A stretch of DNA of 64,000 nucleotides from Haliscomenobacter sp. (lineage in GTDB: Bacteria; Bacteroidota; Bacteroidia; Chitinophagales; Saprospiraceae). The notes under the pieces are model-generated. The model saw only the letters and a program-made list of their open reading frames with translations. It ran no database searches and was not told where the DNA came from. Each line of letters starts with the position of its first letter. Within the stretch, counting starts at the first letter, position 1. Made by a program: the position numbers and the translations under genes. This document shows positions 54,686 through 63,931 of this stretch, in pieces. The DNA lies in NCBI GenBank assembly GCA_016707205.1, contig JADJHZ010000013.1, positions 78,346 through 142,345 on the forward strand. Reading direction: 5' to 3'.

Positions 54686-56128
54686 TCATTCCCTTGCGGT
54701 GTGTTCCATGGCAATAATGGTCGCCAGTACAGTGTGGTTTTTGCTTTTGGCTTGGAAGCCCATGCGGTCGGTGCGGTAGGTGATGGCTTCATTCGGTATC
54801 AAGCGGTCGTCCAGTACGGTTTGTAATTTTGCAGGAAAAGTGCCGGTTGCGTTGTTCATCTGTTGCAGTATGGCAGTCATGTCCAGCGCTTGTAAGCTGT
54901 AAATAATGCCAATAAAATCAGTACCCACGGTGTTGTCCATTTCGATGTACCAGGTTTCGTCAGGCAGCGCGATGGCGTTGCCAGGATAGCTCAGGTATGG
55001 GCTCGTGTGTGCATCGGGCGGGAAAACCTGCCCCACCGCGCCCTTGAGGTCGGAGCCAAGTACATACACGTAAGCGGGTTCTTCGTTGGTAAAGTAGAGC
55101 CGATAGCGGGTACCGGACGGATAGCCTTTGGCAGTTTGGTAATGGAAGCCTTCAATTGGCGTGGTTTTCACGGCTTTGATACCGCGTTCGATTTTAGCAG
55201 CAGCAATACCCACTTTTTCGCCGGAAGCCAGCACGATGTCGAGTGAACCGGATAAGGTGTTTTCAACTACGGCAGAAGGGATCGCTTGTACCTTGTTAGA
55301 ACTACCTGTAATCAATTCAAAAGCATATTTCACAATGTTTGAAAAATCTTGGTAGCGAACCCAGGTAAAACCTTGATTGCCCCAATCCGTCCCCCAACTG
55401 TTCATCACTTCAAAAGCGCCGCGTTGCTCATCGTAGCCGATTATGCACAACGCGTGACCGCCTATAAATTTGTCTTTTGCACCTTCCCAATACTCCGTTG
55501 CTTTTTTAAAAGATTCGTAACATTCTACCCCAACCACCACTGGTTTTTGCTGCGCCAGCGATTTTTTGATAATTTTTATCCGAAAGTCATCGGGCATTTC
55601 TTTGTCAAATAGGCGCGTAAAACCCTCAATGCGGTTCGGTTGCGCTTTGGTCAAAATACTCACGGGCACGCTCGGATTGCAGCTTGCCGCAAATTCTCGC
55701 CGCCGCGGCACGCCTTTCTCCTGCATGGTTTTGAGCACCTGATTGATAGAAATACCGCGTTGGCAATTGGCATCGGCAGCGGATTTATTGAGCAAGTACA
55801 AAAAATCTGGCGAAAACGCTTGCTCGGTAATGGCGACCGGATTACCATTTTTGAGTTGCAATGCCTCCAAAATCGTGCGCCCGGCGTAGCCCGCCGCCCA
55901 TCCCACGCAATTGGCGTACGCGCCTTGGTCTTGCGGTTGCGGGCAGAATGCTTTCAAACTCACACTTTCGGGTAAGTTTTCGTAATTGCGTTGGAGCACG
56001 GGCTTTTTTAAAGGTACTGCCTCGTAGGCTTCGTCGTCGAAAAGTAAGCCGGTGGTGCGTTGCTGGGCTGATACGTTGATTGCTAAGCAAACCATCATTC
56101 CTATCCAAATACCGATTCGTTTTAGCAT
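54686..56128 (-). CDS. exported papain-like (C1) cysteine protease with DUF4384-like domain
   Basis: 480 residues, signal peptide to NVSAQ. The C1 peptidase core has PQDQGAYANCVGWAAGYAGR (Gln of the oxyanion hole and nucleophile Cys), GGHALCIIGYDEQRGAFEVM (catalytic His) and NSWGTDWGNQGFTWVRY (Asn). No propeptide of the inhibitor type is evident. The C-terminal part (about 325-450) has TRYRLYFTNEEPAYVYVLGS and is like DUF4384, a module often attached to bacterial caspases and kinases. It starts 13 bases after the caspase gene, so the two proteases are probably made together. Confidence 0.85.
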   Translation of the reverse strand: MLKRIGIWIGMMVCLAINVSAQQRTTGLLFDDEAYEAVPLKKPVLQRNYENLPESVSLKAFCPQPQDQGAYANCVGWAAGYAGRTILEALQLKNGNPVAITEQAFSPDFLYLLNKSAADANCQRGISINQVLKTMQEKGVPRRREFAASCNPSVPVSILTKAQPNRIEGFTRLFDKEMPDDFRIKIIKKSLAQQKPVVVGVECYESFKKATEYWEGAKDKFIGGHALCIIGYDEQRGAFEVMNSWGTDWGNQGFTWVRYQDFSNIVKYAFELITGSSNKVQAIPSAVVENTLSGSLDIVLASGEKVGIAAAKIERGIKAVKTTPIEGFHYQTAKGYPSGTRYRLYFTNEEPAYVYVLGSDLKGAVGQVFPPDAHTSPYLSYPGNAIALPDETWYIEMDNTVGTDFIGIIYSLQALDMTAILQQMNNATGTFPAKLQTVLDDRLIPNEAITYRTDRMGFQAKSKNHTVLATIIAMEHTARE

Positions 56129-56141
56129 AAGATATTGGATA

Positions 56142-58274
56142 TTAACGGGTTAATATAATGTCGCTTGATAAAGAACTCAGCATCCACGGTAGTTGCGCGC
56201 CTTGCGTCTGTTCATCTACCGCGCCAATGACGCGACTGAACAGCTGAAAAGCACTCAGGCCTTTCGTGCGAATGTGCTGGAGCAAAGCGCCCGTGTACGT
56301 ACCATTTTTACCCTGACCGTCTTCGGCAGTAGAACCGGGAGAAGTCGCAAAAGCAATTAACGTACCTTTGGGCGCAACGCCCACCATACCCAAGCCGCTC
56401 CCCGTGGCACTGCGCTTCCAGCCCCGTTCAAAAGGGTTATTGCGACAGGCATCGAGGATGATAATGTTGGCTTTGGCAGTGCCATCTAATTCGGCAAGTA
56501 AATTGTCGAGGGCGTAGCAGTTGAATTGCACATCGGCTTCGGTCTGCAAGTCGGCATCCACGGGAATGAGGTAGTTTTTGCCTTGTACTTGTACGCCGTG
56601 CCCAGCATAAAATACTAGTCCGACGTCATATCCGCGCAGCTTCGTGGTGAACGTACGCACAGTTTCTTGAAACTTGCGGCGGTCTAAATTTTCGACTTGG
56701 ATTACTTCAAAACCCTGTTCTTTCAGTGCCGTTGCTATGTCTTTGGCGTCGTTGACGGGGTTGCGCAAAGGACCTTGTTTGTAACCAGCATTCCCGATGA
56801 CCAAAGCCAAGCGTTTACCAAGAGTAGCAGTGGTTTTTGCACCGCCTACTTGAAGGTAGCGCGTTTCCGAGTAGCTGTTGCCCGCGCTATTGGTTATTTG
56901 GAGGTACACCGCGTTTTCCCCAGGTTGCAACTGGATGGTTTTACTAAAACTATTTTCACAAGCGGCATCGGCTGCTTTTACTGCTTGAATACCGCGCTCG
57001 GCGAGAGGCGTGCCATTTACAAAAACCCGTACATCCTGCACATTGGTAGCCGATTCGATACAGGCTTTGAGGTCAAAACTATTGCCAGGGGCAGTGGCGT
57101 TGGCCGTAGGAGAAATCCATTTCACTTTGGCGAGCAAATTTTCGCTAAAACTCGGCACTTCATTGAGCAATTTGCGGACATCCCAAGTTGCCAGCGTGTT
57201 GTTTGTCATTCGACAAGCGAGAAAATTACCTTCATAATTGAAACACAAATTGCCATCCAACACTGGATTGGTAATGAGAAACGAGCGTAATTTCCGACCG
57301 CTGGTAGCGTCCCAGAGGGAGATACTATTTTCGCCAGTCGTTTTGTTGGTAAAAACCCCGGCATAAAACCGATTCAAGCGATGAAAGGTGAAAGCCGTCG
57401 CCTCCTGGTCGGGGTCAGCCGCCAGAAAACGTGTATTCACGCCAGTAGCCGGGTCCCAAAGCGCAATGCCACCCTGCACCGCAGTTGCCAATTCTTTACC
57501 ATCAGGACTGAAGCCGAAGAGCTTATTGGTATAAGGAACAGTGGTGTGTTCAATGCCATTCAGCCAGATGCGCGTGACGGCAGTTTCGGTATAATTGTGG
57601 GCGATGAATTCGTTATTGGGGCTGATAAACATTAAGTCATCGGGATTATCCGTGCGGGGCAGCGAGGCGAGTGTATCTACAATGCCGGAGGCAGCATTCC
57701 ACAGCAAAATTTGCAAACGCCCTTTGGCATTATTACCGATGAGGCAATTTTGACCAAAAGCGATATTAATGGCTTTGATGCTAGCAAATGTGCGTTCGTT
57801 GCTCAGGCGCTTACCTACTTCTTTACTTATTTTACCCAATGCCCCGGCTATTCTCCCGACTTTGCTATTATTACCTGCAATTTCTTTTACATCTTCTGCC
57901 AAAGCAGCAGTGCGCAGCCATTCATTCAGTCCATCGGCTTTCACCTCGGTGTCGGTGAGCGTCACCAAATCCCAGAGGCGGATATTTTCGTCGGAAGCGC
58001 TCAGGAGATACTTGTTGTCGGGGCTGTTAACGAGCAGGCGAACGGCGTTGCCGTGCCCGCTCAATTTCGCATTTTTACCAGACTGGGGATTGACCAAGCG
58101 GATGCCGTTGGCTTCGTTGGTAGCAATAAATCCAGTAGCGGTGTAGGTCACCACCCCTTTAGCGGGTTCTTTGCCCGTTTCGAGCGTCCAGGTGCGTTCG
58201 GGTGCTACTTCCATTTGGGCATGGGCAAAGCTCGCGCAGAGCAGCAGGGCTGCCGGTAGTATCCTGTTTTTCAT
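56142..58274 (-). CDS. exported caspase-family (C14) protease with N-terminal WD40 propeller
   Basis: 710 residues, signal peptide to ASFAHAQ. Residues about 30-370 form WD40-like blades (SPDNKYLLSASDENIRLWDL, FGFSPDGKELATAVQGGIAL). A beta-sandwich with VRVFVNGTPLAERG and QLQPGENAVYLQITNSAGNS follows. The C-terminal 245 residues are a caspase domain: LALVIGNAGYKQGPLRNPVN, catalytic His in FYAGHGVQVQGKNYLIPVD, and Cys in IILDACRNNPFERG. Family members cleave after Arg/Lys or Asp; the specificity here is unknown. An export signal on a caspase is notable, since most are cytoplasmic. Confidence 0.9.
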   Translation of the reverse strand: MKNRILPAALLLCASFAHAQMEVAPERTWTLETGKEPAKGVVTYTATGFIATNEANGIRLVNPQSGKNAKLSGHGNAVRLLVNSPDNKYLLSASDENIRLWDLVTLTDTEVKADGLNEWLRTAALAEDVKEIAGNNSKVGRIAGALGKISKEVGKRLSNERTFASIKAINIAFGQNCLIGNNAKGRLQILLWNAASGIVDTLASLPRTDNPDDLMFISPNNEFIAHNYTETAVTRIWLNGIEHTTVPYTNKLFGFSPDGKELATAVQGGIALWDPATGVNTRFLAADPDQEATAFTFHRLNRFYAGVFTNKTTGENSISLWDATSGRKLRSFLITNPVLDGNLCFNYEGNFLACRMTNNTLATWDVRKLLNEVPSFSENLLAKVKWISPTANATAPGNSFDLKACIESATNVQDVRVFVNGTPLAERGIQAVKAADAACENSFSKTIQLQPGENAVYLQITNSAGNSYSETRYLQVGGAKTTATLGKRLALVIGNAGYKQGPLRNPVNDAKDIATALKEQGFEVIQVENLDRRKFQETVRTFTTKLRGYDVGLVFYAGHGVQVQGKNYLIPVDADLQTEADVQFNCYALDNLLAELDGTAKANIIILDACRNNPFERGWKRSATGSGLGMVGVAPKGTLIAFATSPGSTAEDGQGKNGTYTGALLQHIRTKGLSAFQLFSRVIGAVDEQTQGAQLPWMLSSLSSDIILTR

Positions 58275-58306
58275 AAAGGGTAGTGTTTTTTAGAATGATT
58301 TGAAAG

Positions 58307-58337
58307 AAGCCTCCAGCCCTCACCGGGCTGGAGGCTT
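58307..58337. terminator. hairpin between the M19-like and caspase genes
   Basis: AAGCCTCCAGCCC (58307-58319) and GGGCTGGAGGCTT (58325-58337) pair perfectly across a five-base loop, with T-rich tails on both strands. It suggests that the cluster is read as at least two transcripts, although the WD40-caspase gene has no clear promoter in the remaining space. Confidence 0.7.
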
Positions 58338-58348
58338 TTAGTTATCGC

Positions 58349-61312
58349 TTATCGTATCTGTGTTTTTTGGCGTTCGCATTTTTCCCACATTTGGGCGAAG
58401 TATTCAGCGGAGAGCATGAGACTATTCATCATTTCGTATCCATTTTGCTGTAACCTGGCATCTCTCAAAAATTCAGTCATTAATCCATAGTGTGCTACTC
58501 CTTCTTTCGTATAATCCCAAGTACGGTTGCCTGTTGTACATTTTTCAAGACCGCGATAAAAATCATTAGAATTCAGATTAGGAGAGGCTTTAGGTAAAGG
58601 CTCGAATCCATTTACATCTGTACCAATGGCAGTATTGCGCGAACCCATTACATACCAAGCTACATTATAGTTTTTCACAAAATCCGAAGGGTTGGTATCG
58701 GCAGTACCTACTCCAAACATTCCTCCTAAAGCAGATACTCGTTTTACCATTTCAATTGAGGCTGATCGTTCGGCGCCAGTTCCGATACGTATTCCATTAT
58801 GCCCCATATTGATTGGATAGCCTCCATTTACACTTTCTGCAATACTAAGTGAACGATTTATTGCTTTAGCGGACATATGATCTACATCAATCACCATGCC
58901 TAATTTCATCATTTCCTGGATTGCGAACTCGCCCAAAGGAGTTAATCCTTTAGCATTTACATGCCCTGGAGCAGTACGAGTATAAGTAGCATATCGTGAA
59001 TCCGGGGCCAATAATCCTTGAACAAATTTGAATTTGTCCCAACAACCGAGCGTCGGAACAGGGCAAAATCTTGAGTCAAACGGATCGATATTCAGTGCTG
59101 GAGGAAAAGAAATTCCTGATGCCCTGTCCAATGCAGCTTTTACGCCTAGATTTCCTGCGCCATCAAGTCCATTTCCTAACCGAAAATTAATAGTAGCATC
59201 CGCAGACTGTTCAACTGAAAAAAGGCTGCCCGTAGAATACCTATTTACATAATTAAATAAGTCTTCATATACTGCCGCTCCACCAAATTTATTATCTGTC
59301 AGATGTATCGGAAAAATATACCTTACTCCTTTATTATAAAGTCGCTGAATCTCGGTTCTTACGGTGGATTCATTACAAGTAATGTTGGGCTTGTGAAAAT
59401 TACCAATATTATCAACTTCCATTCCAAGAAGAACCGCCATTTTGTTAGCAGCTACGATTCTCCTTAAATCAGCAGGGGTTCTGGCTATTTCCATAAATTC
59501 GTCATGCCGCCCCACGAAACTAATAATTTCATCCAGTTGTAAATCTGCAGATGCTTTATCGTCTTTTGGTCCGTCACCATCAATAATTTCGGCAAAGAGT
59601 TCGCTGTTTACTGTTAAAGCTACCATAACTCGCAATCCACCATCGTAAGTGCGTTTGAGCCATTCCCACCACATTTGCTGATGGGTAACGGAAGTTTGGT
59701 GGGGCCAGTACATAAAACTTGGCGAAGTTTCAATGCCTTCGTGGCGATGATCTCCGTGTACATTTCCTCCGTTAAAAGGATCATGACTTACATTATGAAC
59801 AAAATCGCCATCAAAGGCTTTGCTAATCACAATTGCTCTAATATAGTTACCACAATCATTTTCAGCTCCCCAACCCCCATGTGTTGCATTGCAAGTGCCT
59901 AATGCCTGTTCGATTGTTGTTGCACGCTCATCAGAAGTGTTACATTCTTTTTCAACCAGATTGAACCCTTTATACCTTGTTCCCTTTGGAATTAATGATC
60001 CTAAATCAGGAACGCCATGCATCAATCTCTTCCCAAACCCCAAGTGGCTCATCGGATGGGTATGCATATCCACATATCCTTTAAGTCTGGCATCTTTGAA
60101 TACCCTAATAGATGATATGTTAGTTAGTTTGTATAAGTCAAGACAGTTCTCATCTACTATTATATCCGCACTCCCTCCCCCATTTGCAAAGTACAATGTT
60201 GCGCTGTACCCTTTGCTGATTTTGATAGAAGAAATTGAATTGTCAGAAATACCAAGTTCTTTTGGATTGAAGGTAAATTCGTTAAGATTAGCTATTAGTG
60301 GCACTTGTAACTTATAAGACTGCCCGGCAAAACCACAATCTGTATAAACCGTAGCAATTGTTTTAGATAAATTATTAAATCTACCATCAATATTTACTCC
60401 AACAGCCTCCAATTTCCACAACTGCGCCATATTATTACCCCACATAGAATAATCGGACATGTGTATTGGGGTGCCAATGGCATTGCCTCCTCCTTTCACA
60501 TCGATGTAGGTTCGGTATTTGGATTCAATGTTGTAAAAGCCATTTCCTCGGCCTATGAATCGCCATTTTTGGTTATCTCCACCATTTAAATCCCAGGTGT
60601 ATAGGGTTGCACCAGACGCATTACTCCGATCTTTAATGGTCAATACTCGCCCCCATTTTGTTTTGATGTAATAATAGCCCACTTCATTGCTGGGTTCGAT
60701 AGTGAATTGCTGCGCATCGCCGCCGTGAAAGTCCCACAAGTGTAACCCATTGCCATTCGCGTTTTGTCCATTCACCACATCCATGGGCTTATTTTCAATT
60801 TGAGACCGAATGTGATAAGTTCCACGAGAGATGGTCGCTGCGGGATTCGAAGTGAGTACTTCATAATCCTTTATCACCCTTTCGACGCCTCCATAAGGAA
60901 TGAAGCCATCCCCATTTTTTCGGGCTTTACCAGGGTGATAGCCTCCGTCAATAACCGCACGGGCAATATAAAGGGGCGCCCCATTCGCCTCATAACCAGC
61001 CGCGATGGCATTGGATGGAAAATTGTTGGCAGTAGCTTTTACCCATTGTCCTGTTCCTGTGAATACTTCGTAGTTATTTAACACTAATTCCTTTCCACCA
61101 AAAGGAATAAAAGCCTCTCTTGAGTTTGGGCGAGCTTTGCCAATATGGACGCCGTTCTCGTGTTTTACTCTCGCTATATAAAGAACGTTGCCATTGGCTT
61201 CGTTCCCGCCTCTTAAAGCGGATGGAGTTATTCCATTGACCACCCTTTGCCATTGGGCATGAGTAACATTCACCAGAGTGCAAAGCAATAGGAAACAAAG
61301 GAGATTTCTCAT
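58349..61312 (-). CDS. exported M19-like metallo-hydrolase with DM9, ricin-lectin and crystallin-like modules
   Basis: 987 residues, signal peptide to VNVTHAQ. Two DM9/DUF3421 repeats come first (about 20-155; GNVLYIARVKHENGVHIGKA and APLYIARAVIDGGYHPGKAR), then an R-type (ricin B) beta-trefoil (about 160-300) with three QxW motifs, then a beta/gamma-crystallin-like stretch (about 310-410). The remaining 570 residues resemble membrane dipeptidases of family M19: YVDMHTHPMSHLG, Glu in LGMEVDN, VIDVDHMS, NMGHNG and AIGTDVNGFEP. The metal ligands are all present. It probably binds glycans and cleaves an amide bond at the cell exterior. No T9SS signal is seen. Confidence 0.75.
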   Translation of the reverse strand: MRNLLCFLLLCTLVNVTHAQWQRVVNGITPSALRGGNEANGNVLYIARVKHENGVHIGKARPNSREAFIPFGGKELVLNNYEVFTGTGQWVKATANNFPSNAIAAGYEANGAPLYIARAVIDGGYHPGKARKNGDGFIPYGGVERVIKDYEVLTSNPAATISRGTYHIRSQIENKPMDVVNGQNANGNGLHLWDFHGGDAQQFTIEPSNEVGYYYIKTKWGRVLTIKDRSNASGATLYTWDLNGGDNQKWRFIGRGNGFYNIESKYRTYIDVKGGGNAIGTPIHMSDYSMWGNNMAQLWKLEAVGVNIDGRFNNLSKTIATVYTDCGFAGQSYKLQVPLIANLNEFTFNPKELGISDNSISSIKISKGYSATLYFANGGGSADIIVDENCLDLYKLTNISSIRVFKDARLKGYVDMHTHPMSHLGFGKRLMHGVPDLGSLIPKGTRYKGFNLVEKECNTSDERATTIEQALGTCNATHGGWGAENDCGNYIRAIVISKAFDGDFVHNVSHDPFNGGNVHGDHRHEGIETSPSFMYWPHQTSVTHQQMWWEWLKRTYDGGLRVMVALTVNSELFAEIIDGDGPKDDKASADLQLDEIISFVGRHDEFMEIARTPADLRRIVAANKMAVLLGMEVDNIGNFHKPNITCNESTVRTEIQRLYNKGVRYIFPIHLTDNKFGGAAVYEDLFNYVNRYSTGSLFSVEQSADATINFRLGNGLDGAGNLGVKAALDRASGISFPPALNIDPFDSRFCPVPTLGCWDKFKFVQGLLAPDSRYATYTRTAPGHVNAKGLTPLGEFAIQEMMKLGMVIDVDHMSAKAINRSLSIAESVNGGYPINMGHNGIRIGTGAERSASIEMVKRVSALGGMFGVGTADTNPSDFVKNYNVAWYVMGSRNTAIGTDVNGFEPLPKASPNLNSNDFYRGLEKCTTGNRTWDYTKEGVAHYGLMTEFLRDARLQQNGYEMMNSLMLSAEYFAQMWEKCERQKTQIR

Positions 61313-61334
61313 GATTTGAGGTATTTTAATTTTT

Positions 61335-63719
61335 TTAATAAGGGTTTATCAAGGTTGATTTACTTTTATTCGCATTTTTCTGGAATTCAAAGGCAGGCGT
61401 GCCAGCCCATCTTACGAGATTAATCGGGTAAGGAACTTGATCGGGAAGGTATCGGAATTGTAGAAAATCCAATTTCCAATTGTCTGCATTCCAATCATTA
61501 CCTGTTGATTCGAATCGAACGGTAAAGGTTTGGATATCTCGAATTTGGACGTTATCGGGAAGGCGAATGGGTACGGTTTGCGTGCTATTATCTGCCCAAG
61601 TTGCGCCGCTGTTGAGTGGAAAGCGTTGGGTACTCCCGTTTCGCAGCAATAGTTCAGCAAATGCCTGGCTACCGCCGCGAATTCCATCCCCACCCGTGCG
61701 GAGTGTAACCTCAAAGTTGCGGGAAGGTGTACTTTGCGGGGTAGCCAAAAGCGCCCCACAAAAAATATACTGCGCAGACATATCTGGCGCATCGCGGGTC
61801 ACCAGAAAGTAATCACCCAGGCATTCGGCATGATCCATGAGTGCTACCCAAAAGCCATTCGGTACACGGATAGATTGAATTCGGAATCCAATGGAACGGA
61901 GTTCTCCGACATTCGAAAAAGAGACGCTCCGCCCTCGGTAATTGGGTAGTTCATAGGCGATAATCGCTGAACCGCCAGTGCCGCCGCCAGTATTCCGGCA
62001 GCCCGTGGCAGTAGGATAAAGTGCGTTAACACCCCGAATGTCACAATCGCTTAAGCCGACACGCTGCCCCATGGTGATACCTGCAGATAAAGGTCTGATG
62101 GGTTCAATGGTAGGCTGTCCATTGCTTGAAAAAGCATTGGCAGGATAGTGCATAATAGAACCAAAATCATACTGGCAAGTACTAATCGTTACTCCTTCCC
62201 GCCGAAAGTTAAGTTCCGTACCAGGCTGGATATTTTGTGCATTAATCCGAACGAAATTATCCCGATCCGAACGAGATTGTTCATGAAACATTCCCGCCGT
62301 GTGCAACATTTCGTGCTGAATATTCCCAACACTGCACCGAGTTCCGATAACAATATTGAATGCCCCGGTCTGTAGATTCCGGGCACGAGCATCCGTACCA
62401 ACTGGAGAACTACAACCATCGCCCATTACGAAAGCCACAAAATCGGTCTCCGTAGTGCGAGGCGTAAAGCAAATATTGGTACTTCCATTGAATAAGCGGA
62501 TTGCCTCGCGGATTTGAGCTTGCCGGGGATGATTGGCTTGAATCTCAAAGGGTACTACGCCATTCGCCCAGCGGAACTGATCGCCCGGTCTGCCTGCGTC
62601 CTTTTGTATAATTCCATCATCGGTTTTAGGAATCAGCTTTCCGTTTTGTCTTTCAAAGAAAGCATCTTCTCTTCCCAATATGATATCGCCCTGATAAATG
62701 ACGTATCCATCCACTACTTCAACCGTGATTGGTTGGGGTTCGGTGTGAAAGGGAAGCGTGGTGGTAATTTCCTGCACTTCCCGGTTAGAGCTATTTGGAT
62801 TGAATAATTCTACATTTGCGTTTGTAAGTGGATTTTCAGGAGCTTTTTCTGTACTTACCGCCAAAATATTAAAAGCTGCATTATTCGGCATAGCAAGGTT
62901 TTGGCTATCATAAATAAACCATTTGCCATCGCGGTAATGATAAGGGTCACTTGGGTTTGGGTCATCGTACCAAATGTTGAATCCCCGCGTATAATAAGTA
63001 CCAATCCCTCTTTGCGTGACAAAAAGATGCAATTGCCCAGTATTGTTAATCGCTGGGTTATCCAGTATGGTGTAACCAGCGTGAGGTGCGCCCAGTTTGG
63101 AGGCATCGGTATGGGTATGCTGGATAGCTTTCGCTCCACTTATGCCCGCGCCGCCCGTTGCGATCAATACATTGAATTTTGCATTTGCAGGTAATTCTAC
63201 TCGGTCTTGGTTAAAAATCTTCCAACGCCCCGCATCGTACCATACGCCGATTTCACGAGGATTATATACGCCGTATAATTGCGTTACCAGCACTACTGCA
63301 TTTGGATTGTTGTTAAGGGACGGGTGGTCTAACGTGGTTATATGAGCAGATTTATTAGCAGTAGTTACCGTATGAACAAAGGTATTGGGGCTAGCGGCAG
63401 GGAAAACTAAAACTTTAAATCTAAAATGTGCGCCCGAAGTAGCGGACATTGCCGCACGGTTTTGATTAAATATCGTCCAGCGAGTGCCATTGTACCAAAC
63501 CCCAAAAGAATGCACAGGGTTTTGGTCGCCCTGTTCTTCCCATGACGGTGCTACGAACAGCATCGCATTGGGATTCCCATTCAACTGCGAGTGGTCGAGT
63601 GTGGTGATGTGTGCGCTCGTATTGGCCGCGGTCGTTACGTGCCGGAAGGCAGTCTGTGCGGTAGTAGTGGTAAGGTTTGCCAAAAGGAAGCCGATGCAAA
63701 AGAAAAAGGGGTACTTCAT
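61335..63719 (-). CDS. exported astacin-family (M12A) metalloprotease with DUF7452-like repeats
   Basis: 794 residues, signal peptide to TTTAQ. Three repeats of about 85 residues (about 25-290) share HVTTAANTSAHITTLDH, NPNA and GVWYNGTRW-IFNQ, resembling DUF7452. The astacin catalytic domain (about 370-565) has the zinc motif HEMLHTAGMFHEQSR (HExxHxxGxxHE) and the Met-turn SIMHYPANAF; the preceding VPFEIQANHP marks the start of the mature enzyme. C-terminal domains are a crystallin-like beta-gamma module (YELPNYRGRSVSFSNVGE) and a PLAT/carbohydrate-binding-like module with RTGGDGIRGGSQAFAELLLR. The first gene of the leftward cluster. Confidence 0.85.
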   Translation of the reverse strand: MKYPFFFCIGFLLANLTTTTAQTAFRHVTTAANTSAHITTLDHSQLNGNPNAMLFVAPSWEEQGDQNPVHSFGVWYNGTRWTIFNQNRAAMSATSGAHFRFKVLVFPAASPNTFVHTVTTANKSAHITTLDHPSLNNNPNAVVLVTQLYGVYNPREIGVWYDAGRWKIFNQDRVELPANAKFNVLIATGGAGISGAKAIQHTHTDASKLGAPHAGYTILDNPAINNTGQLHLFVTQRGIGTYYTRGFNIWYDDPNPSDPYHYRDGKWFIYDSQNLAMPNNAAFNILAVSTEKAPENPLTNANVELFNPNSSNREVQEITTTLPFHTEPQPITVEVVDGYVIYQGDIILGREDAFFERQNGKLIPKTDDGIIQKDAGRPGDQFRWANGVVPFEIQANHPRQAQIREAIRLFNGSTNICFTPRTTETDFVAFVMGDGCSSPVGTDARARNLQTGAFNIVIGTRCSVGNIQHEMLHTAGMFHEQSRSDRDNFVRINAQNIQPGTELNFRREGVTISTCQYDFGSIMHYPANAFSSNGQPTIEPIRPLSAGITMGQRVGLSDCDIRGVNALYPTATGCRNTGGGTGGSAIIAYELPNYRGRSVSFSNVGELRSIGFRIQSIRVPNGFWVALMDHAECLGDYFLVTRDAPDMSAQYIFCGALLATPQSTPSRNFEVTLRTGGDGIRGGSQAFAELLLRNGSTQRFPLNSGATWADNSTQTVPIRLPDNVQIRDIQTFTVRFESTGNDWNADNWKLDFLQFRYLPDQVPYPINLVRWAGTPAFEFQKNANKSKSTLINPY

Positions 63720-63863
63720 GTTTTCTTTTTTTAAAATGGGTTTTGAATATTTTGGATTTTTTTAGAATCGAAACAAAACTCTTGTAAAAAACGTAGATAT
63801 GAAATCCCACGATAATGTGACAGGAGGATGAGAGGATGTGGTAATGTGGCGATGAAAAAGAAG

Positions 63864-63894
63864 TTGTATAATCGTCTAAAAAAGTTTAAATTTG
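63864..63894 (+). promoter_or_regulatory. Bacteroidota-type promoter near the right edge
   Basis: TTG at 63864-63866, a 20-nt spacer and TAAATTTG at 63887-63894, reading out of the window to the right, divergent to the protease cluster. Confidence 0.65.
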
Positions 63895-63931
63895 TTTAGA
63901 AGATCGTATCCTTAAAAAATGTGAATGCGCA

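Noticed and set aside
54686..63719. Type IX secretion signals on the protease cluster
   Set aside because: None of the six C-termini shows the T9SS A/B pattern that is clear in the S8 protease at 11316-13997.
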